Shown piece after piece: positions 1-4,643 of a stretch of DNA of 5,608 nucleotides. The first letter of the stretch is position 1. Each line of letters opens with the position of its first letter. Source of the stretch: an uncultured Bacilli bacterium (GTDB taxonomy: Bacteria > Bacillota_I > Bacilli_A > RF39 > UBA660); NCBI GenBank assembly GCA_934096025.1, contig CAKOLP010000069.1:1-5608 (forward strand). The letters run 5' to 3'. A model generated the notes under the pieces. That model did not search any database. It was not told the DNA's origin and saw nothing but the letters and a program-made list of their open reading frames with translations. The translations under genes and the position numbers were made by a program.

Positions 1-3
1 TGG

Positions 4-370
4 TAATAATGAATAATTTAGTGGCAAATGCTGCATAAAATAGTTATGTAGAGGAAAGTCCATGCTCACACAGACTGAGATGTCTGTAATGTTTGTGCCT
101 AGGGAAAAAATAACCTAGGGTAGCGTAAGCTAACGGCTTCGAGGAAACCTTAAAAGGTTTTATTAGATATAAAAGTGCCAAAGAGACGAGTTGCCTGGGA
201 AACTGGGCAGGTGGAACGTGGTAAACCCCACAAGTGAGAAACCCAAATTATGGTAGGGGAGCTTATTTTGAAGAAATGAATTGAAAATAGGTGCCTAAAG
301 GTAAGATAAATATTTGCCCCTTGTCTTATAGATAAGGACAGAACATGGCTTATTAAATTATTTATTATTA
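4..370 (+). ncRNA. rnpB: RNase P RNA, class B (Bacillus type)
   Basis: Catalytic RNA subunit of RNase P, which with the RnpA protein removes the 5' leaders of pre-tRNAs. The ends are set by helix P1: bases 4-20 pair with 354-370 over 17 bp with one G-U pair. P3 is visible as 32-38 with 44-50. The universally conserved blocks are present: GAGGAAAGTCC at 51-61 and ACAGAACATGGCTTA at 338-352. GTGGAACGTGGTAAACCCC (about 211-229) and the Bacillus-type AAACCCAAATTATGGTAGGGG (starting about 239) place it in class B. A CCTAGG...CCTAGG hairpin lies near 99-120. The RNA is about 367 nt, somewhat shorter than the roughly 400 nt of B. subtilis. Its promoter must lie before the window. No terminator follows it: the 3' strand of P1 ends 4 nt before the Shine-Dalgarno of the next gene. 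Confidence 0.96.
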
Positions 371-374
371 AAAA

Positions 375-380
375 AAGGAG
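375..380 (+). promoter_or_regulatory. Ribosome binding site that sets a TTG start for the RodZ-like gene
   Basis: AAGGAG lies 8 nt before TTG at 389, an ideal distance. The longer reading from GTG at 380 would begin inside this motif and have no Shine-Dalgarno of its own, so TTG 389 is preferred. The site begins 4 nt after the last base of RNase P helix P1. Confidence 0.75.
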
Positions 381-388
381 TGAAAGTT

Positions 389-862
389 TTGAACGAGATT
401 GGTGAGGAACTGCAGTATGCAAGAGAGTCATCAGGGGTTAGTTTAAATGAAGCAAGCAAAGATTTAAACATAAAAGTAGAAATACTTGAAAATATTGAAG
501 ATGGGAGAACCGGAGCATTTAAAGATATATTTGAATTAAAAGATCATATAACTAATTATGCAAAGTATTTAGGTCTTGATGATAAAGCATTAATTGATGA
601 ATTTAATGAATATATGTTTGAATATACTTCGAAAATACCTATAAAAGAGATAGAAAAAACAATAGAACTTAAAATAAAAGAAGAAAAGAAAGATGATGAA
701 GTGTCATCGCCTTATACAAAAAAAGCCAAAAAATATAATAATTGGGTATATATAGTTATTTATGCGTTTATCTTTTTATTAGTAGTATTAGCTATTTTTT
801 GGTCAGTTAAACAAGTTACAATAAATAAACAAGTAACAGATATTATAAGTTATGGAAAGTAA
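389..862 (+). CDS. rodZ: RodZ-like helix-turn-helix, single-pass membrane protein (short form)
   Basis: Predicted 157-aa protein read from TTG 389. Residues 1 to about 65 form a Cro/CI-type helix-turn-helix domain (IGEELQYARESSGVSLNEA, followed by an I-x-x-LE-x-IEDG helix), as in the cytoplasmic domain of RodZ. A charged linker rich in Lys and Glu (about 82-117) leads to one membrane helix (about 119-140), and only about 17 residues follow it. In RodZ the cytoplasmic domain binds MreB and anchors the cell-shape machinery. The large extracellular beta domain of long RodZ proteins (over 300 aa in E. coli) is missing here, so the bacterial-cortex role is inferred from fold and position. A rodZ-like gene directly before pgsA is also the Bacillus arrangement, and the gap to pgsA is 8 bp. 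No promoter was found between rnpB and this gene, so it probably depends on rnpB read-through. A membrane-tethered regulator of another kind is the alternative. Confidence 0.75.
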   Translation: MNEIGEELQYARESSGVSLNEASKDLNIKVEILENIEDGRTGAFKDIFELKDHITNYAKYLGLDDKALIDEFNEYMFEYTSKIPIKEIEKTIELKIKEEKKDDEVSSPYTKKAKKYNNWVYIVIYAFIFLLVVLAIFWSVKQVTINKQVTDIISYGK

Positions 863-870
863 GTGATTAA

Positions 871-1467
871 ATGAATTTACCTAATAAGATTACTATTACG
901 AGAATACTTCTGTCAGTATTATTGTTAGTTTTTATGATATTACCATGGTATGATTTAGGAGTTAGTTTTCCGGTATATAAGGTATCAAATGTTAATATAT
1001 CTTTAGATTATATAATCGGAGGAATTATCTTTTTGATAGCATCTACATCGGACTTTTTAGATGGTTATCTTGCTAGAAAGTATAATCAGGTAACGGATTT
1101 TGGTAAAGTTATGGATGCTATAGCTGATAAATTGCTTGTAAATGGTTTATTAATAATACTTGCTTATAATAGAGTTATTTCTGTTGTAATACCTGTAGTT
1201 ATTATTTCTCGAGATATAGTAGTAGATTCATGTAAGATGTTATCTGGGCAAAATGGTAAAGTGGTAGCAGCTTCGATTATGGGAAAAATAAAGACTATAT
1301 GCATGATGGTAGGATTAACCCTTGCAATGTTTTCTAATCTTCCTTTTGAACTTATTAATTTACCAGTTGCAGATATGCTTTTAATTACAGCGGTAGTATT
1401 TTCAGTTATCTCCGGAGTACAATATTTCTATAATGTTAAAGATATTATGTTTCCTAAAAAGAAGTAA
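871..1467 (+). CDS. pgsA: CDP-diacylglycerol--glycerol-3-phosphate 3-phosphatidyltransferase
   Basis: Integral membrane enzyme that makes phosphatidylglycerol phosphate from CDP-diacylglycerol and sn-glycerol 3-phosphate, the committed step to phosphatidylglycerol and cardiolipin. The CDP-alcohol phosphotransferase signature D-x2-DG-x2-AR-x8-G-x3-D-x3-D is complete: D61, D64, G65, A68, R69, G78, D82 and D86, the aspartates that bind the metal and the CDP group. The N-terminus NLPNKITITRI is typical of PgsA, and hydrophobic helices fill the rest (about 12-25, 45-60, 88-112, 140-155, 168-185). At 198 aa it has normal length. The ATG at 871 follows the RodZ-like stop by 8 bp with only a weak ribosome site (GGAAAG at 854-859), so translation is probably coupled to the upstream gene. 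Its last codons form part of a terminator-like hairpin. Confidence 0.95.
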   Translation: MNLPNKITITRILLSVLLLVFMILPWYDLGVSFPVYKVSNVNISLDYIIGGIIFLIASTSDFLDGYLARKYNQVTDFGKVMDAIADKLLVNGLLIILAYNRVISVVIPVVIISRDIVVDSCKMLSGQNGKVVAASIMGKIKTICMMVGLTLAMFSNLPFELINLPVADMLLITAVVFSVISGVQYFYNVKDIMFPKKK

Positions 1468-1478
1468 TATCTTTTTTT
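1438..1478 (+). terminator. Possible intrinsic terminator overlapping the end of pgsA
   Basis: A perfect 10-bp inverted repeat (AAAGATATTA at 1438-1447 and TAATATCTTT at 1465-1474) is followed directly by a T-run (1472-1478). The left arm lies inside the pgsA coding region and the stop codon sits at the base of the right arm. The stem has one G-C pair and a 17-nt loop, so it would be weak. Its position between pgsA and a separately promoted gene supports the call. Confidence 0.5.
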
Positions 1479-1505
1479 AAAGCCAAAATATCTTGTGTTA
1501 TTGAC

Positions 1506-1535
1506 TAGACAATAAAAAAAATAATTCATAAGATA
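1506..1535 (+). promoter_or_regulatory. Candidate SigK-type (late mother-cell sporulation) promoter of the CotD-like gene
   Basis: CATAAGATA at 1527-1535 fits the B. subtilis SigK -10 consensus CATANNNTA exactly. An AC (1509-1510) lies 16 nt before it, the place of the SigK -35 core. In B. subtilis cotD is transcribed by SigK. The same stretch also reads as a poor SigA promoter (TAGACA at 1506-1511, 17 nt, TAAGAT at 1529-1534), so the sigma factor cannot be decided from sequence alone. Confidence 0.45.
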
Positions 1536-1556
1536 AAATAGAAAGGAATGTTAGTT

Positions 1557-1886
1557 ATGAATTATTTTAATGAAAGTTTTAATCAAGAAACAGAAATGAA
1601 AAAAAGCTACGATAAAACATCTATCGGTTCTGCTGAGGCAAGTATGCCTGCTGTGGATAGACCTTGTACAGGAGCTTATGGTACTTCAGGTTGTATGCAA
1701 GCCCCAATTTTTGAATGTCCACAAGAAAGAGTTTGCCACAGATATATATGTCATGAGGTACCACATATTATGCCATGTAATACAAGAATAATTAATCATC
1801 ATGTTTATAGACATACATTTACACCACAATATACATGTTGTGAAGAAAATGTTTGTGAGAATGTATTTGGACCTAGATGTTGTTAG
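1557..1886 (+). CDS. CotD-family inner spore-coat-like protein, Cys/His rich
   Basis: Predicted 109-aa protein with 11 cysteines (37, 46, 54, 60, 65, 74, 94, 95, 100, 108, 109) and six histidines. The core EVPHIMPCNTRIINHH (67-82), then VYRH and CCEENV, matches the CotD pattern as I recall it: VPHI-x-P, then T-x3-NHH-x-Y-x-H, then a cysteine pair. CotD proteins are assembled into the inner coat of Bacillus spores, where disulfides and metal-binding residues help cross-linking. The first 35 residues are polar and look disordered. There is no signal peptide, as expected for mother-cell coat proteins. The start is ATG 1557, with AAAGGA at 1542-1547 and a 9-nt spacer. The ATG at 1548 touches that ribosome site and is unlikely. 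It is transcribed alone, between a SigK-like promoter and a strong terminator. A coat role in this organism is inferred from the family. Confidence 0.75.
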   Translation: MNYFNESFNQETEMKKSYDKTSIGSAEASMPAVDRPCTGAYGTSGCMQAPIFECPQERVCHRYICHEVPHIMPCNTRIINHHVYRHTFTPQYTCCEENVCENVFGPRCC

Positions 1887-1910
1887 AAGAACTTAGTTTC
1901 TTCTTTTTTT
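1885..1910 (+). terminator. Intrinsic terminator after the CotD-like gene
   Basis: AGAAGAA (1885-1891) pairs perfectly with TTCTTCT (1898-1904) around a 6-nt loop, followed by T through 1910. The TAG stop codon (1884-1886) runs into the left arm. The next gene's -10 element starts only 4 nt after the T-run. Confidence 0.85.
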
Positions 1911-1911
1911 G

Positions 1912-1920
1912 TGGTATAAT
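1912..1920 (+). promoter_or_regulatory. Extended -10 promoter of the ASCH gene
   Basis: TGGTATAAT is a perfect extended -10 (TG-n-TATAAT). The -35 region falls in the loop of the preceding terminator and has no recognisable hexamer, as extended -10 promoters allow. The expected start near 1927 would leave a leader of about 9 nt that begins at the Shine-Dalgarno. Confidence 0.65.
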
Positions 1921-1935
1921 TTAACCGGAGGATTT

Positions 1936-2460
1936 ATGAAAGTATTAAGTATTAGAGAACCATTTGCATCCCTTATATGCAGAAAAAAGAAGTTTATAGA
2001 AACTAGGAGTTGGAAAACAAATTTTCGGGGAGAAGTATATATTCATGCTAGTAAAAGTAATTTAACTTCTGAGGTTTTAGATAGAAAAGAATTAATGTCT
2101 TTAGTGGATATTCAGAGTATGAAGTATGGATATATATTATGTAAAGCTAATTTAGTTGATTGTATTTATATGACGCACGAATTTATCGAAAATATTAAAA
2201 AGAACAATTATCAAGAATATATTTGTGGAGAATATAAAGTAGGACGTTATGCTTGGGTTTTAGAAGATGTTACCCCTTTGGAAGTACCAATAAAAGCTAG
2301 GGGAAACTTAGGTTTTTGGGATTATTATAGTGAAGTAGATGTATTAGAGTTAATGCAAGATATAACTTATGGTTGGGTTTCAAAAGATAATAAAAAAAGA
2401 GATATATATGAGGATTTTGCTTTTGATTATGTTTTACAAACCCCAAAAGAACTTATGTAA
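1936..2460 (+). CDS. ASCH-domain protein; N-terminal part of an apparent ASCH-transglutaminase fusion
   Basis: Predicted 174-aa product, read from ATG 1936 behind GGAGG at 1927-1931. A TTG-started longer frame would begin inside the terminator's T-run and is not credible. Residues 1 to about 130 form an ASCH domain (PUA-like beta-barrel fold that binds RNA or nucleotides): KVLSIREPFASLI at the start, IETRSWKTNFRGEVYIHAS (21-39), and RYAWVLEDVTPLEVPIKA with GNLGFW near the end. Some ASCH proteins are N4-acetylcytidine amidohydrolases; nothing here fixes a substrate. Residues about 135-174 (ELMQDITYGWV, then YVLQTPKELM) do not belong to ASCH. They match the N-terminal part of a transglutaminase-like family whose core follows in the same frame after the TAA at 2458-2460. 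The ASCH domain is complete, so this half may still be active, but the ORF as a whole looks truncated. Confidence 0.75.
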   Translation: MKVLSIREPFASLICRKKKFIETRSWKTNFRGEVYIHASKSNLTSEVLDRKELMSLVDIQSMKYGYILCKANLVDCIYMTHEFIENIKKNNYQEYICGEYKVGRYAWVLEDVTPLEVPIKARGNLGFWDYYSEVDVLELMQDITYGWVSKDNKKRDIYEDFAFDYVLQTPKELM

Positions 2461-2832
2461 AATAAATGTGGGGTATGCTTTGATCAAACAGAACTAGAAA
2501 GATATTATTTAAAAAATTCTGGTTATGACTTAGAGACTTATTTTATAGTTTATGATATTTATAAAGACTGTTATTCGCACACATTTTTGATATTTGCTAA
2601 AGAGGGCAATTATTATTGGCTAGAACACGCTTGGGAAAAGTACCAAGGTCTTCATAAATATGCAACTAAAAAAGAACTTTTAAAAGATGTTTATAATAAA
2701 TTTATTAAAGAGAAAGAAAATATAGACTTATCTTATGTGTCTATGTATAAGTATTCAAGACCAAAGTTTCATGTTACTTGTGATGAATTTTTTGAACATT
2801 CTAAAAATGGAGAAAAAGTAATATTTGATTAA
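2461..2832 (+). pseudogene. Transglutaminase-like domain cut off from its ASCH N-terminus by an in-frame TAA
   Basis: Reading on from the TAA at 2458-2460 in the same frame gives 123 residues to the next stop. The segment starts NKCGVCFDQTELERYYL, continues through SHTFLIF and WLEHAWEKYQGLH, and ends with KYSRPKFHVTCDEFFEH. This resembles a small transglutaminase-like (papain-fold) family of Firmicutes that I recall with a GVCWDQVELERYYF signature. The presumed nucleophile is the Cys at codon 2476-2478 and the presumed histidine is at 2578-2580. The acidic partner may be the Glu at 2623-2625. All lie after the stop. There is no ribosome site and no good start near the front. The first possible start in frame, TTG at 2587, would lose both Cys and His. 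The simplest reading is a recent nonsense mutation (for example AAA to TAA) in a fusion gene. Stop-codon read-through or a sequencing error are the alternatives. The reaction and substrate of the family are not known to me. Confidence 0.65.
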
Positions 2833-2853
2833 AAAAATTACAGTCTTTTCCTC

Positions 2854-2882
2854 TTTAAAAACGAAGATATTTATTATATAAT
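2854..2882 (+). promoter_or_regulatory. Promoter of the 318-aa/pseudopilin unit
   Basis: A perfect TATAAT at 2877-2882 lies 17 nt after TTTAAA at 2854-2859 (4 of 6 to TTGACA). The expected start near 2889 coincides with the ribosome site GGAG (2889-2892), leaving a leader of about 11 nt. Confidence 0.6.
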
Positions 2883-2899
2883 ATTTATGGAGTGGTAGA

Positions 2900-3856
2900 A
2901 TGATTGAAAGTGAAATTAGTTTTCAAAAATATTTAGAAAGTTTAAAAAAAGAAGAATTAAATAACATTATAAAAAAATATAATAGTTTATGTAATATATA
3001 TGAATTTGAAGCATCTTCCGTAAAGAAAAATAAAAAAGATTTAGTCAAAGAAATATTAAATGTATTAGATAATTATATTAAAGGTATTTTAATGTGTTTG
3101 GATCTAGAAGATTATCAAGCTTTATTACGCATTTTAAAGGTAAATGATAATGAGTTATTAAATAATAATAAGGATTTAATAAATTACTTGCTTGATTTAA
3201 AAATAATAGAACAAAAAGACAACTTACAAATATTTAAAGAAATAAAGACATTAATTAAGAGATATTTAAACGATAAGGAAGTAATAAATTGTATTAAGAA
3301 AAATGATGCCATATATAAAGTAAGCAAAGGAATAATTATTGCTTATGGTGTTGTTGATATAGAGCATTTTAAAGTGTTAACTGGGACAGCAAATATCACT
3401 TCTTTATTAGACTTTTACTATAAGAAAGATTATATTATAACTGATAAAATGATTTATAGTGAGAAATTAACTAATAAAAAAAGAATAGATAGATACTATA
3501 AAGATACTAATTATAAAGAATTTAAAACAAAAGATTTTCTTTCTCTGGGTACAAGTTTATATCATCATTCTGTAAAAGCTTATAAAAAATTTATTAAAAT
3601 GCTTAAAAATAACTATGTGTTTAAGAAAAGTGATTTAGAATATGTTGATATAAATGTGGTTATTCCATATCTTTATAATTCTTTAAATGAAGAAGAATTA
3701 GCTAAAGCTAACTTAGAAGAAATAGTAATAAGTTTATTTGAGTTTAAAGGTGAGAAATTAAAACATAAAATGATGGAAGAAATAATGGCAATAAGAAAGG
3801 ATTTTCCTTTGTGGGAATATAGGGGATATACTAAAAATGAAAAAGAAAAAGTGTAA
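2900..3856 (+). CDS. Protein of unknown function with SAP/Rho-N-like N-terminus
   Basis: Predicted 318-aa soluble, very Lys/Asn-rich protein that I do not recognise with confidence. It starts at ATG 2900, 7 nt after GGAG. Residues about 10-58 (YLESLKKEELNNIIKKY, then KKNKKDLVKEIL) have the two-helix spacing of SAP or Rho-N modules, which often bind nucleic acid. The middle is helical, with a segment KGIIIAYGVVDIEHF (143-157). The C-terminus carries FPLWEYRGYTKNE (302-314), which recalls the W-x-x-x-G-[YW]-[ST]-x-NE motif near the end of several SEC-C-type hypothetical proteins. No metal-binding cysteine cluster or catalytic motif is visible, and there is no signal peptide or membrane helix. 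It is the first gene of a two-gene unit and overlaps the pseudopilin gene by 20 bp, so the two are probably translationally coupled. A DNA- or RNA-binding role is only a suggestion from the N-terminus. Confidence 0.8.
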   Translation: MIESEISFQKYLESLKKEELNNIIKKYNSLCNIYEFEASSVKKNKKDLVKEILNVLDNYIKGILMCLDLEDYQALLRILKVNDNELLNNNKDLINYLLDLKIIEQKDNLQIFKEIKTLIKRYLNDKEVINCIKKNDAIYKVSKGIIIAYGVVDIEHFKVLTGTANITSLLDFYYKKDYIITDKMIYSEKLTNKKRIDRYYKDTNYKEFKTKDFLSLGTSLYHHSVKAYKKFIKMLKNNYVFKKSDLEYVDINVVIPYLYNSLNEEELAKANLEEIVISLFEFKGEKLKHKMMEEIMAIRKDFPLWEYRGYTKNEKEKV

Positions 3857-4211
3857 CGGATATGGTGCAGTAGAGTTAGTGGTGGTTTTAGCAGTATTTA
3901 GTGTTGGCTATTTTCTAACTGCTAATTATGTATCTAAAAGTTTAAATGTTAATTTGGAAGAAACCTTGTATGAAAATAAAATAAATGCTATAGAGACTCA
4001 AGCCAAGATTTATGCCCAAAATACAGATTCTTTATTTGAAAAAAGTTCTTCTGTATATATGACGGTAGAGGAGTTAGCAAAATGTAATGCTGTTTTATTT
4101 GATGAAGATGGCAAAGTTAGAGACCCTCGGGATAATAATAGTAATTTAAATAATTTAAAAGTTAAAATAACTAATAAAGATAATGAAATTAATGTTAAGG
4201 TTTTAAGCTAA
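3837..4211 (+). CDS. Type IV pilin/pseudopilin-like membrane protein
   Basis: Predicted 124-aa protein with a class III (prepilin) signal. A short basic leader, KKKKCNG, ends at G8 and is followed by YGAVELVVVLAVFSVGY. Cleavage after G8 puts glutamate (E13) at mature position 5, the residue type IV pilins use for assembly. Residues about 11-31 are the membrane helix, followed by an amphipathic helix (about 40-62) and a small C-terminal domain of about 55 residues ending in lysine/valine beta-like strands. This is the architecture of minor pilins and type II secretion pseudopilins. Prepilin peptidase PilD would process it, but no other pilus gene is in the window. The ATG lies inside the end of the preceding gene, with AGGGG at 3821-3825 about 11 nt upstream. 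The canonical FTLIEL is replaced by YGAVEL, so automatic tools may call it hypothetical. Confidence 0.7.
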   Translation: MKKKKCNGYGAVELVVVLAVFSVGYFLTANYVSKSLNVNLEETLYENKINAIETQAKIYAQNTDSLFEKSSSVYMTVEELAKCNAVLFDEDGKVRDPRDNNSNLNNLKVKITNKDNEINVKVLS

Positions 4212-4242
4212 TGTAAAATTTATGTAAAAAATTTAATTTTAC

Positions 4243-4271
4243 TTGCAATAATTCTGTATGTTGGATATTAT
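4243..4271 (+). promoter_or_regulatory. Vegetative promoter of rpoZ
   Basis: TTGCAA (4243-4248), a 17-nt spacer and TATTAT (4266-4271) form a good SigA promoter. Transcription would start near 4278, about 20 nt before the rpoZ ATG. Confidence 0.75.
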
Positions 4272-4297
4272 AAGAGCAGGAAAGAGAGTGTGCGTGT

Positions 4298-4498
4298 ATG
4301 TTATATCCATCAATTGACAAACTACTTAATGTAGTTGATTCGAAGTATAAGTTAGTTACGGTTGCTTCGATAAGAAGTAAGCAAATGCTTAACAAAAATC
4401 ACTATCAAATGAAAGAAAGTGAATACAAAAACAAAAGACCAATAGGTAGAGCATTAGAAGAAGTAGAAGCTGGTCTAATAAAAATTAAAGAAGATTAG
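4298..4498 (+). CDS. rpoZ: DNA-directed RNA polymerase omega subunit
   Basis: Predicted 66-aa omega subunit, which binds the C-terminal part of beta' and helps assembly and stability of RNA polymerase. The N-terminal MLYPSIDKLLNVVDSKYKLV and the following VASIRSKQM match the conserved omega helices, and the C-terminal IGRALEEVEAGLI matches the signature RALEEI-x-x-G. The length is normal for Firmicutes (about 65-70 aa). ATG 4298 is the only credible start: the codons before it are not starts, and GAGAG at 4284-4288 gives a modest ribosome site 9 nt upstream. In most Firmicutes rpoZ follows gmk. Here it stands alone with its own promoter and terminator. Confidence 0.93.
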   Translation: MLYPSIDKLLNVVDSKYKLVTVASIRSKQMLNKNHYQMKESEYKNKRPIGRALEEVEAGLIKIKED

Positions 4499-4550
4499 TG
4501 AATGTTTTGGAGAAATAGAGAATTATATATTTGATATACTTTTCTATTTT

Positions 4551-4577
4551 AGAATCGGGGTTACTGATTCTTTTTTT
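4551..4577 (+). terminator. Intrinsic terminator after rpoZ
   Basis: AGAATCGG (4551-4558) pairs with CTGATTCT (4564-4571) over 8 bp with one G-U pair and a 5-nt loop, followed by a run of seven T (4571-4577). Confidence 0.88.
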
Positions 4578-4585
4578 ATAATCAT

Positions 4586-4614
4586 TTTAATATTAGTAAA
4601 AGTAAAAATATAAG
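4586..4614 (+). promoter_or_regulatory. Weak candidate promoter of the Fic gene
   Basis: TATAAG at 4609-4614 (5 of 6 to TATAAT) lies 17 nt after TTTAAT at 4586-4591 (3 of 6 to TTGACA). A promoter is expected here because the rpoZ terminator precedes the gene, but the region is so AT-rich that this assignment is tentative. Confidence 0.35.
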
Positions 4615-4643
4615 TAGAATTAGTTTTAATAAAGGAGAAGAAA

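Noticed and set aside
380..388. GTG start for the RodZ-like protein three codons upstream of TTG 389
   Set aside because: The GTG overlaps the only ribosome site; TTG 389 has ideal spacing.
150..431. Minus-strand open frame across rnpB, and other minus-strand frames at 4195-4395, 4937-5125 and 5079-5294
   Set aside because: They lie opposite a structured RNA or well-supported genes, have no ribosome sites and no recognisable protein features.
2587..2832. Independent 81-aa gene starting with TTG at 2587
   Set aside because: No ribosome site, and the frame is open all the way back to the TAA at 2458 with conserved-looking residues, so it is the tail of a longer domain.
1936..2832. Non-standard genetic code as the explanation for the split ORF
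   Set aside because: The interrupting codon is TAA, not TGA. TAA ends several other genes here (rodZ-like, pgsA, the 318-aa gene, pseudopilin, Fic) at sensible places, so TAA is a real stop.
4213..4242. 8-bp inverted repeat GTAAAATT/AATTTTAC after the pseudopilin gene
   Set aside because: Only one G-C pair, a 14-nt loop and no T-run after it (it runs straight into the rpoZ -35). Not credible as a terminator in such AT-rich DNA.
4532..4540. Extended -10-like TGATATACT just before the rpoZ terminator
   Set aside because: No -35, and transcription from it would meet the terminator at once. Considered as a leader/attenuator for the Fic gene, but no alternative pairing to the terminator was found.
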